64,000 nucleotides of DNA from Pusillimonas caeni (GCF_003545815.1 NZ_PDUW01000004.1:62001-126000), one strand, 5' to 3'; counted from the stretch's first letter, positions 47,153-56,665 are shown. Notes: a model not told the origin generated them from the sequence alone. Numbers and translations are program-made.

Positions 47153-49252
47153 TCAGGCCGCCTTGTTGCGCGTCATCCGCAACAGGGCAAATACATCGAC
47201 GATGAGCGCAACGCTGCCGTCGCCCAGGATGGTTGCGGCCGAGATGCCCGGTATCTTGCGGTAGTTGGCCTCGAGGTTCTTGACGACCACCTGCTGCTGT
47301 CCCACCAGGTGGTCGACCAGCAACGCAAAGCGCGACTCCTCGGCCTGCAGTATCACGGCGATCGAACGCGTGACCTCGGTCTGCGCGCCCTGCACGTCAA
47401 ACACTTCGTGCAGCGCGATCAGAGGCAGGTATTCGCCTCGCACATGCAGTACCTTGTCGCCCTCGGAAATGCTGTGCAGCTGTTCGGCGGTGGGCTGTAT
47501 GGACTCGGACACATTGCTCAACGGTAGGATGAAGATCTCTTCGCCCGCCTGTACCGTCATGCCGTCCAATATGGCCAGCGTCAGCGGCAGGACGATGCGG
47601 GTGGTGGTCCCCTTGCCGGCGCGTGAACTGAGCTGGATATGCCCGCCCATACCTTGTATGTTGCGCCGGACGACGTCCATGCCCACGCCCCGCCCCGATA
47701 TGTCGGTCACCTTCTCGGCGGTGGAAAAGCCGGGGGCGAAAATGAGCTGCCACAGTTCATCGTCCGGCGTGTTTTCATTGACGGGAAAGCCCTGCTGCAT
47801 GGCCTTGTTCAGGATCCGCTCGCGGTTCAGGCCGGCCCCGTCGTCGCTGACCTCGATGATGATCTGGCCGCCGCTGTGCTGGGCCGACAGCGTCAGGTGG
47901 CCCTCCGGGTCCTTGCCCGCGGCGATGCGTTTCTCGGGCGTTTCGATGCCGTGGTCCAGGCTGTTGCGCACCAGATGGGTCAGCGGGTCGATGATGCGTT
48001 CGATCAGGCTTTTATCGAGTTCGGTGGCCTGGCCCCGGGTCGTCAGGCGGATCTGCTTGCCCAGCTTCGAGGCGCTTTCCCGCACCACGCGCGGAAAGCG
48101 GCTGAAGACGTAGTCCATGGGCATCATGCGGATGGACATCACCGATTCCTGCAGGTCGCGGGCATTGCGTTCGAGCTGCTCGATGCCGTTGAGCAGGCGA
48201 TCGTGCTCGACCGGGTCGAGCGTGGAAGCGGTCTGCACCAGCATGGCCTGGGTAATGACGAGCTCGCCCACGAGGTTGATGATCTGGTCCACTTTCTCGA
48301 CGCCCACCCGCAGCGTGCCGCCCTCTTTGGCGGGCTTGCGCGCGGCGTCGCCGGCGGACTTGGCGGGGGCTTCGATCGGTCCGGGCCGGACCGGCGCCTC
48401 GGCCGCGGTGGCGGCGGGCTCGGCGGCGGCCATGACGGCTTCAGGAGCGGGCGAGACCGTCTCGGCATGCACCGCCGCTGACAGGGCGGCGCCGGGCACC
48501 GGCTCCGGCGCCACGCGGACCTGGTCCGCGTTGACGATGAAGCAGCACACCGCCTCGAGATCGTCGGTGCTGCAGGTGGTGCGCAGCCAGACCGAGAGCG
48601 TGCCCGCGCCCTGCTCGTGGTGCAGCACTTCGCCCAGCAGTCCCATTTCCGTCAGCAATGCCTGTGCGTCGTTGGGCTGGATGCGCTCGATATGCACCCG
48701 CAGCGGCAAGTCGCCGCTCGCATTCGACCCGACGGCCTCACCGGGCTCCAAGCCGGCGCCCGGTTCGAGGCCGGTCTCGGAGGCAGCCGCCGGCATGGAG
48801 GACGCCGCATGCCCGGTCACAGCCGCGGCCGCGGCGGCCGGCGCATCGCCCTTGTGCTCCAGCGCCAGCTCCCGCAATTGCGCGCAGATGCGTTCGTAGG
48901 CCTGCTGATCGGGTTCCTGAGAATTCCGGTATGCGGAGACTTGTTCTGTAAGCACGTCCTTGGTTTCCAGGAAGAGGTCTATCATGTCCTTGCGCAAGGC
49001 GAGCTCGCCTTGCCTGAGGGCGTCCAGCAGGTTTTCGAGAAGATGGGTGGTATCGGCCAATTGCCCGAAGCAGCCGAATGTGCCCGCGCCGCCCTTGATG
49101 GAATGGGCCGCGCGGAATATGGCGTTCAATTGATCCGGATCGGGATGGTCGATGTCGACATTGAGCAGAATTTGCTCCATGTCGGCCAACAGCTCGTCGG
49201 CCTCGTCGAAAAATGTCTCGTAGAACTGGCTTAAATCGACACCCGCACTCAT
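47153..49252 (-). CDS. cheA: Chemotaxis sensor kinase CheA
   Basis: This 699-residue histidine kinase has the P1 domain with phosphorylated His50 in [15 protein letters not shown] CheY-binding P2 region lies at about 180-245, and a Pro/Ala-rich linker follows. The dimerisation domain starts near [22 protein letters not shown]. The ATP-binding domain has [25 protein letters not shown] and [16 protein letters not shown]. The C-terminal CheW-like domain ends at about 690. It phosphorylates CheY and CheB. It follows motB after 47 bp. Confidence 0.97.
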   Translation of the reverse strand: MSAGVDLSQFYETFFDEADELLADMEQILLNVDIDHPDPDQLNAIFRAAHSIKGGAGTFGCFGQLADTTHLLENLLDALRQGELALRKDMIDLFLETKDVLTEQVSAYRNSQEPDQQAYERICAQLRELALEHKGDAPAAAAAAVTGHAASSMPAAASETGLEPGAGLEPGEAVGSNASGDLPLRVHIERIQPNDAQALLTEMGLLGEVLHHEQGAGTLSVWLRTTCSTDDLEAVCCFIVNADQVRVAPEPVPGAALSAAVHAETVSPAPEAVMAAAEPAATAAEAPVRPGPIEAPAKSAGDAARKPAKEGGTLRVGVEKVDQIINLVGELVITQAMLVQTASTLDPVEHDRLLNGIEQLERNARDLQESVMSIRMMPMDYVFSRFPRVVRESASKLGKQIRLTTRGQATELDKSLIERIIDPLTHLVRNSLDHGIETPEKRIAAGKDPEGHLTLSAQHSGGQIIIEVSDDGAGLNRERILNKAMQQGFPVNENTPDDELWQLIFAPGFSTAEKVTDISGRGVGMDVVRRNIQGMGGHIQLSSRAGKGTTTRIVLPLTLAILDGMTVQAGEEIFILPLSNVSESIQPTAEQLHSISEGDKVLHVRGEYLPLIALHEVFDVQGAQTEVTRSIAVILQAEESRFALLVDHLVGQQQVVVKNLEANYRKIPGISAATILGDGSVALIVDVFALLRMTRNKAA

Positions 49253-49299
49253 GTTCGTTCCTATGACGACGCCAAAAGCCGCGGCGCGGCTTCCCTGTT

Positions 49300-50250
49300 T
49301 CAGCGCTGTTGAGCGGCCTCCCCGGCCTCGTCGCCGGGCAGCGGCGAAAGATGCTCGTCCACCGGCGCAGGCTGGAGCGCCTCGTAGAAGCGAGGATCGG
49401 AAGAGCCGGCCGCGTTCTGGGCGTCTATACGCTCTTCCGCCACCCGGTTCAGCACAACAATGCTTATACGGCGGTTAACGGCAGCGTTCGGATCGTCTTT
49501 AACCAGGCTGACGGTGGACGACAGGCCCAATACCCGCTTTATCTTCCTTTCTTCCATCCCGCCGGCCACCAGTTCCTGGCGCGCCGCGTTGGCCCGGTCC
49601 GCGGACAGCTCCCAGTTGCTGTAGAGCCGTTCGCCGGAGGCATACTGCACGGCATCGGTATGACCCGAGATGGTGATGGAGTTGGGCAGGCGGTTGAACA
49701 CCGGCCCCAGCTCGCGCAGCACGTCGCGCATATAGGGCTGCACCTGCGCGCGGCCGGTGGCGAACATGGGACGGTTCTGCCGGTCGACGATCTGTATGCG
49801 CAGGCCGTCCGGCGTCATGTCCAGCAGCAGCTGCGGCCGGAACTCCTGCAGGACGGGATTGGTGTCGATCAGGGCCTCGAGGTCGGTCTTGAGGTCTTCC
49901 AGCCGCTCGGTGTCGCGCCGCAGCTCCGACCCCCGGCTGCTGTCGACCGGAGGCTGGGTGATCGGATGCTTGCTGGGGATGGGGCTGGGCGAAGCGCCCG
50001 GTATGACGCTGCTGCCCGTATCGATGTTCGGTCCGCCCTGGATGGCGGTCATGAGCGGCATGCGGAAATACTCGGCGATGCCCGTCAGGTCGTCGCGCGG
50101 AATCAGCGACAGTATCCACATGATCAGGAAAAAGGACATCATCGCCGTCATGTAGTCGGCGTAGGCGATCTTCCAGGCGCCGCCATGATGGGGCTGCTCG
50201 GGCGCGCGCTTGCGCCGGATGACGATGCGGTCCGTGGCGGTAGGCTTCAT
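49300..50250 (-). CDS. motB: Flagellar stator protein MotB
   Basis: This 316-residue stator subunit has one membrane helix with the proton-binding Asp32 (KIAYADYMTAMMSFFLIMW). A periplasmic plug region follows. The OmpA-like peptidoglycan-binding domain (SITISGHTDAVQYASGERLYSNWELSADRANAARQELV) is at about 190-265. The conserved aspartate indicates proton coupling rather than sodium, as far as sequence allows. The last 45 residues (after RVAEERIDAQ) are acidic and variable. It begins 12 bases after motA. Confidence 0.96.
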   Translation of the reverse strand: MKPTATDRIVIRRKRAPEQPHHGGAWKIAYADYMTAMMSFFLIMWILSLIPRDDLTGIAEYFRMPLMTAIQGGPNIDTGSSVIPGASPSPIPSKHPITQPPVDSSRGSELRRDTERLEDLKTDLEALIDTNPVLQEFRPQLLLDMTPDGLRIQIVDRQNRPMFATGRAQVQPYMRDVLRELGPVFNRLPNSITISGHTDAVQYASGERLYSNWELSADRANAARQELVAGGMEERKIKRVLGLSSTVSLVKDDPNAAVNRRISIVVLNRVAEERIDAQNAAGSSDPRFYEALQPAPVDEHLSPLPGDEAGEAAQQR

Positions 50251-50262
50251 GGCGCTTGGAAC

Positions 50263-51138
50263 CTATGCGGCCTTCTTGAGCGGCGCCTTGGTCTGCCGGA
50301 CATGGTCCTCGAGCTCGGCGAACGAAGGACGGATCATGGCATACAGCACCTTGCGTCCGAATTCGACCGCGAGCTGGGGCGGATAGCCGTTCATGCTGGC
50401 CAGCAGGGTGACCTTGATGCATTCCAGCACCTTGACCGACGCCACCGTGCGGCGCTCGACCGACTGCGCCAGGGGCGAGACGAAGCCATAGGCCAGCAGA
50501 ATGCCCAGAAAGGTGCCCACCATGGCCTTGGAAATGAGGTCGGCCAGGATGGCCGGCGGCTGGTCCACCGATGCAAGCGCCTTGATCACGCCCAGCACCG
50601 CGGCCACGATGCCGAAGGCCGGTAGCGCGTCGGCCACCGACGCCAGGGCGCGCGCCGGGATATTGCGTTCGGTTTCGTGCGCTTCGATTTCCTGGTCCAT
50701 CAGGGTTTCGATTTCATAGGGGCTCATATTGCCGCTGATCATCAGGCGCAGATAGTCAGTGATGAACTCGAGCAAATGCGGATCGCGGACGATGCGCGGA
50801 TACTGCGAGAAGATAGGGCTTTTTGCCGGATCTTCGATATCCGATTCGATGGCCATCAAGCCGTCGCGGCGCGCCTTGTTCAGCAGTACGTACAGCAGGG
50901 CCATGAGCTCCATGTAGAGCTCTTTGTCGTAGGGCGTGCTTTTGAACACCGAAGGCAGCGCACGCACCAGCAGGCCGACCGACTTGCCGCTGTTGGACGA
51001 AATATAGGCGCCCAGCGCGGCGCCGCCGATCAGAATGAATTCGAAGGGCTGGTACAAGGCGCCCATATGCCCGCCCAAAGCCACAAAACTGCCGAATACG
51101 GACAATATGACGATGACGAAGCCCAGAAGAATCAACAC
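50263..51138 (-). CDS. motA: Flagellar stator protein MotA
   Basis: This 291-residue four-helix stator subunit uses GTG 51138, with GAGG eight bases upstream. That start puts the torque residues exactly at their E. coli numbers: Arg90 and Glu98 in the cytoplasmic loop (NKARRDGLMAIESD), and Pro173 and Pro222. An ATG at 51195 would add 19 residues that do not fit the family start. The first helix is LILLGFVIVILSVFGSFVALGG. It is separated from flhC by 179 bp. Confidence 0.96.
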   Translation of the reverse strand: MLILLGFVIVILSVFGSFVALGGHMGALYQPFEFILIGGAALGAYISSNSGKSVGLLVRALPSVFKSTPYDKELYMELMALLYVLLNKARRDGLMAIESDIEDPAKSPIFSQYPRIVRDPHLLEFITDYLRLMISGNMSPYEIETLMDQEIEAHETERNIPARALASVADALPAFGIVAAVLGVIKALASVDQPPAILADLISKAMVGTFLGILLAYGFVSPLAQSVERRTVASVKVLECIKVTLLASMNGYPPQLAVEFGRKVLYAMIRPSFAELEDHVRQTKAPLKKAA

Positions 51139-51238
51139 GAGCGTATCCTCGATAAATGCATAGTGCCCTATGATCGCCCCGAACGGCTGCGACAAAAGCG
51201 TCCGTCAACGGGGTTTTTCGAAGCTAGATCAGCGTTCT

Positions 51239-51255
51239 GGCCGCCGCGGGCGGCC
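51239..51255 (-). other. Hairpin in the flhC-motA gap
   Basis: GGCCGCC and GGCGGCC pair perfectly around three bases, 62 bases past the flhC stop on the minus strand. No T-run follows. It may lower readthrough from flhDC into motA. I see no good promoter of either sigma type in the 179-bp gap, so motA may depend on that readthrough or on an activator. Confidence 0.35.
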
Positions 51256-51317
51256 GCGCCCACCCCCCGGCCTCGGATCCACAAGCGTTTGCGCGCCGGG
51301 AGCCGGCGGCGGTCTGG

Positions 51318-51899
51318 TCAGACTGCGCGCACCCGGCTGCGGGTCTTGCCCGCGCGCGGGGGCGGCCGGCAGATGGCGCAGACGAAATTCTGCTGCGGAT
51401 CGTGCGCGTGCGCGACGAAGCCGCCGGTGCAGCGCGTGCAATGAGAGAGCTGGATCATGCCGCTTTCAACGAAGCGGATCAGCATCCAGGCACGGGTGAA
51501 ACTGAGCACGGGCTCGTCGAGAGCCTCGGCCGGCCGGCCCACCGACGCCTGCTCCAGATAGAGGCGGTAGGCCTCGATCAGGGCGCGCGTCTTTTTGGCG
51601 GGCGTATAGGTGTCGAGATAGCGATAGACGCCATAGAAGACGCTGGAGTGGATGTTGGGCAGCCAGGTCATGAACCAGTCGACCGAAAAAGGCAGCATGC
51701 CCTTCGGGGGAGAACACCCCTTGATCTCGCGGTACAAGCGCGAAAGGCGATCATAGCTGAGCGAGGTTTCGGCCTGCAGCACCTGCAGGCGGGCGCCCAG
51801 GCGGATCATGTCGCTGGCCAGCAGGATTTCCTCTGCTTCCCTGCTCACGCTTTTGCCGGCGCTTTTCGCGGCGCCGGGATTTACGCTTTTGACGGTCAT
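51318..51899 (-). CDS. flhC: Flagellar master regulator subunit FlhC
   Basis: This 193-residue partner of FlhD activates class-2 flagellar promoters together with sigma-70. The zinc site is visible as Cys-x2-Cys (HCTRCTGGF) followed by Cys-x2-Cys (FVCAICRPP) near residue 160. The DNA-binding helices include MIRLGARLQVLQAETSLSYDRLSRLYREI. The C-terminus after the zinc site is Arg-rich. It follows flhD after 18 bases. Confidence 0.96.
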   Translation of the reverse strand: MTVKSVNPGAAKSAGKSVSREAEEILLASDMIRLGARLQVLQAETSLSYDRLSRLYREIKGCSPPKGMLPFSVDWFMTWLPNIHSSVFYGVYRYLDTYTPAKKTRALIEAYRLYLEQASVGRPAEALDEPVLSFTRAWMLIRFVESGMIQLSHCTRCTGGFVAHAHDPQQNFVCAICRPPPRAGKTRSRVRAV

Positions 51900-51917
51900 G
51901 GGGTTTCCCGGCAGCGC

Positions 51918-52274
51918 CTAGACGGCGGGTTCGATAATGGTTTCGGGGGCGCGCTGGGAAAGGAGAATGGTGGAATGGGCCTGCTGCAGGGCCCCGCCCA
52001 GCACGTCCTGGCTGAGCGCGGAAAGCAGGCCATAGTCGTCGAGCCGGAAGCCGCAGATGAGCAGGCCCGAGCTGGCGAGCTTGACGATCTGCGCCGGCGA
52101 AAGCTGCATGACGGTGGTGGCGACGTCTTCACAAAAACCAAGACGGAACATCCCTGCCGCGAAATTTTCACGCAAGAGACGCTGGGCAAGCATCAGATAA
52201 GTAAGGTTGACTTCTTGGATATCTTTTAATGCCGAGCTGCTCTCGTATGGGGGCAGGTTGTCGCTGCTGGACAC
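51918..52274 (-). CDS. flhD: Flagellar master regulator subunit FlhD
   Basis: This 118-residue helical regulator begins at GTG 52274, with AAGGAG six bases upstream. The core [59 protein letters not shown] is diagnostic. It forms the FlhD4C2 activator. Use of GTG may limit expression of this master switch. The gene is preceded by the most AT-rich stretch in the window, presumably its control region. Confidence 0.96.
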   Translation of the reverse strand: MSSSDNLPPYESSSALKDIQEVNLTYLMLAQRLLRENFAAGMFRLGFCEDVATTVMQLSPAQIVKLASSGLLICGFRLDDYGLLSALSQDVLGGALQQAHSTILLSQRAPETIIEPAV

Positions 52275-52339
52275 GATGTACTCCTTGGAGGGTGCGGAAA
52301 CCGAAAAAATGTAACTGCTTATACCGAAAATGAAACGGT

Positions 52340-52357
52340 ACGTTTGAATACAAACGT
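52340..52357. promoter_or_regulatory. Palindrome next to the putative flhD promoter
   Basis: ACGTTTG and CAAACGT form a perfect inverted repeat of seven bases around AATA. It lies 17 bases upstream of the possible -10 element TATAAG, where a regulator would cover the -35. It is a plausible operator; the binding protein is unknown. Confidence 0.5.
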
Positions 52358-52442
52358 TGTAAATCTAACCCGAAATTATGAAAATGTCGCGTCAGAATCG
52401 TATGGTTACTTTATTGAAAATAGCAGTTACCTAAGCTCTGAA

Positions 52443-52474
52443 CTGATAAATTTCTGATAAACGGCTTTTTATCA
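52443..52474. repeat. Triple TGATAAA element in the flhDC control region
   Basis: CTGATAAA occurs at 52443-52450 and again at 52454-52461, exactly 11 bp (one helical turn) apart. An inverted TTTATCA follows at 52468-52474. Phased sites of this type are typical of cooperative regulator binding. They lie about 170-200 bp before flhD. Confidence 0.5.
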
Positions 52475-52730
52475 AATATTTAGGCCGAATTTGCGTTAAA
52501 AAGCTGGCGAAATAATACAACTTGCCGAGTTTCTGTATTTTGACAATTATCAATCCGTCACAGTTATGACTGCATGGATTTTGTAAGTAAACGTATAAAT
52601 AACGTAACTTTGTACGAATTTTAAGGAAGTTTGTGTCAATATAACGTAATTAAGCGTTCATACAATAAAAAATTGATCAGGATTTACCCCTATTTTTATA
52701 TGTAATTGTATGAAAAGGTGTCTTTATTTG

Positions 52731-52778
52731 GACGCCCTGGTGTGAACCGCGGCCAATTCCGCAATTGACGAGGGCGTC
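52731..52778 (+). other. Structured leader before the NlpC/P60 lipoprotein gene
   Basis: GACGCCCT (52731-52738) pairs perfectly with AGGGCGTC (52771-52778). The loop contains a second small stem, GCGG (52749-52752) with CCGC (52759-52762). It lies 40 bases before the start codon at 52818. It marks the abrupt return from AT-rich to normal composition. It could be a 5' leader structure or the terminator of an unseen upstream transcript; only two T follow. Confidence 0.4.
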
Positions 52779-52817
52779 TTGCAAGCCTAATGTTGTATTT
52801 TCAACTCACGGCCCGCC

Positions 52818-53321
52818 ATGCGAACAAAGCTATTTTCATTGCTGGCTGCATTGATCGCCTTATTACTGGCAGGGTGCGCCGGCCCGAGGCCTTCCTCCGT
52901 AGACGGAATGAGCCGTCACCCCGCCATCTCCGTCGATCCCGCCAAGCGCAGCGAGGTCGCCATGGCGGCGCTATCCCTGCTCGACACACCTTACCGCTAT
53001 GGCGGCCGCTATCCAGAGCAAGGCTTCGACTGCAGCGGCCTGGTGGCGTATGTCATGCGTTCCGCCGCCGATGTGCGGCTGCCCCACAACAGCGCCGAGA
53101 TCGCACGGCTGGGCCGACCGGTATCCAGCCGCAAGCTCAATCCCGGTGATCTGGTGTTCTTCAATACCCTGGATCGGCCGTTATCGCATGTCGGCGTCTA
53201 TATCGGCGAAGGCCGGTTCGTCAACGCGCCGTCCAGTGGCGGCCGGGTGCGTATCGACAGCCTGGCCAATCCCTATTTCGCCCAGCGTTTCGAGGGTGCG
53301 CGCACGCTTTTCGCGGAATAG
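52818..53321 (+). CDS. NlpC/P60 family lipoprotein endopeptidase
   Basis: This 167-residue lipoprotein has the lipobox LAGC with Cys20. The NlpC/P60 domain carries catalytic Cys72 (GFDCSGLVAYVM) and His124 (LSHVGVYIG). At the third catalytic position the sequence reads VNAP with Asn136, where histidine is more common but polar residues are tolerated. Such enzymes cut D-Glu-diaminopimelate bonds in peptidoglycan stems. It diverges from flhD across 543 bp. A link to flagellar wall penetration is possible but unproven, since NlpC lipoproteins (Spr-like) are common housekeeping enzymes. Confidence 0.9.
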   Translation: MRTKLFSLLAALIALLLAGCAGPRPSSVDGMSRHPAISVDPAKRSEVAMAALSLLDTPYRYGGRYPEQGFDCSGLVAYVMRSAADVRLPHNSAEIARLGRPVSSRKLNPGDLVFFNTLDRPLSHVGVYIGEGRFVNAPSSGGRVRIDSLANPYFAQRFEGARTLFAE

Positions 53322-53380
53322 GCCTGCCGGCCACCGCCGCCGGGCCTCCCGTTGCCTTGACGGTCCCGCCCGTACCGGCT

Positions 53381-54967
53381 TCAAACCATGCCCAGGCCGT
53401 AGCGCCGGGCGAGAAGCAGAAAATCGTCCAGCCCCGCATCCACTCCGGTTTCGGATTGCAGGATACGGGCCGCGTCGGGTGCCGCCCGCGCGGCCAGCGC
53501 CGCATCGAGGAACAGGAGCCGCGAACGCCTGGCCAGCACGTCTTCGACCTTGCGGGCGTACTCGTGTCGTGCGGCATGGCGGATCATGGCCGGCGTCAAG
53601 CCCGCCGAGCCGAGCACATCGCCTCCTCGCTGCGCTCCATGAGCCGGCCCGGCCCGGGGTCCGGCCGCGGCCGCAAGAACGAAGTCCTGCGTGCGGCAAG
53701 GCGGCAATGTGGCCAACAGGCCGGCGCGGGCGCAGGCTTCCAGCGCGTCCTGCGCCATGGCGCGATAAGTCGTCCACTTGCCACCCGCCACGGTGACGAG
53801 TCCGGCGGCGCTGATCTCGACGGTATGTTCGCGGCTGATGCTGCGCGTCGCCACGGGGCCGGCGGCGGCGCCCTCGGCCGCCGGATCGACCAGCGGCCGC
53901 AGGCCGGCCCAGGCGCTGCGGATGTCACGCCTCGCAGGCTGCACCTGCAGGTAGCGGCCGGCCTCCTGCAGGATGTAGTCGATTTCGGCGTCGTCGGGGC
54001 GAGGCTCGCGCGTCAATTCGTCCGTCGCCACGTCGGTAGTACCCAGCAGCACCTTGCCCAGCCACGGCACGGCAAACAACACGCGGCCGTCCGCCGTACG
54101 CGGCACCAGCAAGGCCCGGTCGGACGGAAAGAAAGACCGATCGACCACCAGATGCGTGCCGCGGCTCGTCCTGATCAGGTCTTGCACGGGCCGGTCCGAA
54201 GCCTGGGCGTCGAGACGGCGAAGCGCGTCGGACCAGACCCCGGCGGCATTGACGACGCAGGGCGATCGCAGCATGAAGTCCTGCCCCGTTTCTGTGTCTT
54301 GCGCCCGTACGCCCGCCACCCTGCCCCGTTCATGGATCAGGCCCGTCACGCGAACATAGTTGAGCACCACCGCGCCCGCCGCCTCGGCCGCGCGTGCCAG
54401 CGCCACCGCCAGTCGGGCATCGTCGAACTGGGCGTCCCAATACTCGATGCCTCCGACCAGACCCTTCATGCATACCCCGGGCAGACGCTTTCCGGTCTGC
54501 CGGCGGCTCAGCACATGGGTCGCGCCCAGTCCGTCGCGGCCGGCCAGCACGTCGTACAGGCTCAGGCCCGCCGTATAAAAGGGGATCTCCCAAAAGTGGT
54601 AGGCGGGCACGACGAAAGGCAGCGGCCGGACCAGTTCGGGCGCGTTGTGCAATAAAGCCGAACGCTCGCGCAAGGATTCGCGCACCAGGCCGATGCGGCC
54701 CTGGGCCAGATAGCGGACGCCGCCGTGCACCAGCTTGGTGGCGCGGGACGATGTACCCTTGGCAAAATCATGGGATTCGAGCAAGGCTACCTTCAGCCCT
54801 CGCAAGGCGGCGTCCAGGGCCACGCCCAGGCCCGTTGCGCCTCCGCCCGCCACCACCAGGTCGAAGGGCCCGTTGTCCAGACGGCCCAGCATGGACGCCC
54901 TGCCGGTCGCCGCGCCGGACGACGGGCCAAGAGGCGCCAGGGAGTCCGTAGTGGTGGATGCCGTCAT
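53381..54967 (-). CDS. glpD: Aerobic glycerol-3-phosphate dehydrogenase
   Basis: This 528-residue flavoprotein oxidises glycerol-3-phosphate to dihydroxyacetone phosphate at the inner membrane and passes electrons to ubiquinone. The FAD-binding motif VVAGGGATGLGVALDAALRG is near residue 40, followed by SHDFAKGTSSRATKLVHGGVRYL. PWLGKVLLGTTDV and TVAGGKWTTYRAMAQDAL are also diagnostic. I chose ATG 54967; ATG 55000 in frame has no ribosome site. It diverges from glpK across an operator-like palindrome and converges with the lipoprotein gene. Confidence 0.95.
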   Translation of the reverse strand: MTASTTTDSLAPLGPSSGAATGRASMLGRLDNGPFDLVVAGGGATGLGVALDAALRGLKVALLESHDFAKGTSSRATKLVHGGVRYLAQGRIGLVRESLRERSALLHNAPELVRPLPFVVPAYHFWEIPFYTAGLSLYDVLAGRDGLGATHVLSRRQTGKRLPGVCMKGLVGGIEYWDAQFDDARLAVALARAAEAAGAVVLNYVRVTGLIHERGRVAGVRAQDTETGQDFMLRSPCVVNAAGVWSDALRRLDAQASDRPVQDLIRTSRGTHLVVDRSFFPSDRALLVPRTADGRVLFAVPWLGKVLLGTTDVATDELTREPRPDDAEIDYILQEAGRYLQVQPARRDIRSAWAGLRPLVDPAAEGAAAGPVATRSISREHTVEISAAGLVTVAGGKWTTYRAMAQDALEACARAGLLATLPPCRTQDFVLAAAAGPRAGPAHGAQRGGDVLGSAGLTPAMIRHAARHEYARKVEDVLARRSRLLFLDAALAARAAPDAARILQSETGVDAGLDDFLLLARRYGLGMV

Positions 54968-55009
54968 TGTGATCCCGCCCTCGCAGATGCCTCCGTTCAC
55001 AGCTTCCCT

Positions 55010-55054
55010 AGCGTAACACCCCGAGCCGGGTTACGCTTGAGCCGTCACGACGGC
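55010..55054. promoter_or_regulatory. Operator candidate between glpD and glpK
   Basis: AGCGTAAC (55010-55017) and GTTACGCT (55030-55037) form a perfect inverted repeat with a 12-base centre. Immediately after, GCCGTC (55041-55046) and GACGGC (55049-55054) form another around two bases. Both lie in the 113-bp divergent gap, where a shared regulator of glycerol genes would bind. No glpR gene is visible in the window. Confidence 0.5.
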
Positions 55055-55080
55055 CATCACAACATCGCTACCACACCGCC

Positions 55081-56589
55081 ATGCCATATATCCTCGCTCT
55101 GGACCAGGGCACCTCCAGTTCCCGCAGCATCGTGTTCGACGACCAGGGCCGCATCGTGGCCAGCGCCCAGAAAGAGATCCGCCAGATATTTCCGCGCTCG
55201 GGCTGGGTCGAGCACGATCCGGCCGAACTCTGGCAGACGCAGCTGGATACCGCGCGCGAGGCCATCGACAAGGCCGGAGTCGGCGCCGCCGGCATCCACG
55301 CCCTCGGCATCACCAACCAACGCGAAACCACCGTGCTCTGGCATCGCGACACCGGCGAACCGCTGGGCAATGCCATCGTCTGGCAAGACCGCCGTACCGA
55401 ACCCCTGTGCGCGCGGCTGCGCGAACAGGGGCTGGAATCGCGCATACTCGACAAGACGGGCTTGCGCATCGATGCCTATTTTTCGGCCACCAAGCTGCAA
55501 TGGATGCTGGACGAGACGCCCGACGCACGCCGCCTGGCTCAGGCCGGCAAGCTGGCTTTCGGCACGGTCGACAGTTGGCTGATCTGGCGCCTCACGGGCG
55601 GCGGCGTGCATGCCACGGACATCACCAATGCCTCGCGCACCATGCTTTTCAATGTGCGCGAAGGCCGGTGGGACGACGAGCTGCTGCGTCTTCTGGACAT
55701 TCCGGAAAACCTCTTGCCCGACGTGCTGCCTTCCTGCGGCGAATTCGGCGTCACCGACACGGCCTTGCTGGGCCGGCCGATTCCCATCTGCGGCGTGGCC
55801 GGCGACCAGCAGGCCGCCCTGTTCGGCCAGGCCTGCTTTCAGGACGGCATGGCCAAGAACACTTATGGCACCGGCTGCTTCGCCCTCATGCACACCGGGG
55901 AACGCTTCCAGGTCTCGCAGAACGGCCTCATCACCACGCCCACCGCGCAGGCCGGCGCGGTGCGCCACTACGCGCTCGAAGGCGGCGTATTCGTCGGCGG
56001 CGCCGTGGTGCAATGGCTGCGCGACGGCCTGCACGCCTTCGAGAAGAGCCCGCAGATCGAGGCGCTGGCGCACAGCGTGCCCGATTCGGGCGGCGTGGTG
56101 CTGGTCCCCGCCTTCACCGGCCTGGGCGCCCCCTACTGGCAGCCCGACGCCCGCGGCACGGTGACGGGCCTTACGCGCGGCACCACCATGGCTCACATCG
56201 CGCGCGCCGCGCTCGAAAGCATTGCATTCCAAAGCACCGCGCTGCTTCAGGCCATGGAGCGCGACGCCGCGGCCGCGGGGTCGGCGCCGCTGTCCGAAGT
56301 CAGGGTCGACGGCGGCGCGAGCGCCAACGACCTTCTCATGCAGTTCCAGGCCGACCTGCTGGGCTTGCCCGTGGTGCGCCCCGAAGTCATAGAGACCACG
56401 GCGCTGGGCGCAGCCTTGCTGGCCGGCCTGGCCAGCGGCGTGCATTCCGGACTGGATGAATTGAGCCGGCTGTGGCGCGCCGAAAAAACCTTCACGCCCC
56501 GGCTCGATCGCAAGGAGGCCGCCGAACACATGCAGCGCTGGGAGCACGCCGTGCGCCAAACCTGCCTGCCCAGGGACGCGGTCGATTGA
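55081..56589 (+). CDS. glpK: Glycerol kinase
   Basis: This 502-residue FGGY kinase makes glycerol-3-phosphate, the substrate of the neighbouring GlpD. The phosphate-binding start [16 protein letters not shown], the QRETTVLW and [10 protein letters not shown] glycerol-site segments, and [15 protein letters not shown] are typical. [30 protein letters not shown] and [12 protein letters not shown] complete the ATPase fold. No glpF facilitator gene is adjacent, unlike in enterobacteria. Confidence 0.97.
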   Translation: MPYILALDQGTSSSRSIVFDDQGRIVASAQKEIRQIFPRSGWVEHDPAELWQTQLDTAREAIDKAGVGAAGIHALGITNQRETTVLWHRDTGEPLGNAIVWQDRRTEPLCARLREQGLESRILDKTGLRIDAYFSATKLQWMLDETPDARRLAQAGKLAFGTVDSWLIWRLTGGGVHATDITNASRTMLFNVREGRWDDELLRLLDIPENLLPDVLPSCGEFGVTDTALLGRPIPICGVAGDQQAALFGQACFQDGMAKNTYGTGCFALMHTGERFQVSQNGLITTPTAQAGAVRHYALEGGVFVGGAVVQWLRDGLHAFEKSPQIEALAHSVPDSGGVVLVPAFTGLGAPYWQPDARGTVTGLTRGTTMAHIARAALESIAFQSTALLQAMERDAAAAGSAPLSEVRVDGGASANDLLMQFQADLLGLPVVRPEVIETTALGAALLAGLASGVHSGLDELSRLWRAEKTFTPRLDRKEAAEHMQRWEHAVRQTCLPRDAVD

Positions 56590-56665
56590 AGCCGTTGCGG
56601 AATGCTGCGCACAAACGCCGGCCTTCCCATACAATCACGCTTGTTTCGTCACGGCCTCTCGTTCC

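Larger units (their letters stand above)
52275..52730. promoter_or_regulatory. AT-rich control region upstream of flhDC
   Basis: No gene of credible length is seen in these 456 bases. Two lines that I counted (52441-52500 and 52561-52620) hold only 28-30% G+C, against clearly GC-rich neighbours. A TATAAG (minus strand, 52323-52318) lies 44 bases before the flhD start and could be a -10 element. Palindromes and repeats described separately sit above it. The composition is what H-NS-like silencers prefer. In Bordetella flhDC is under BvgAS control; that such control exists here is inference only. Confidence 0.65.

Noticed and set aside
52275-52817. A possible horizontally acquired insertion in front of flhDC
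   Set aside because: AT-rich composition alone does not show transfer; no integrase, transposase, terminal repeats or target duplication are visible, and regulatory regions are often AT-rich.
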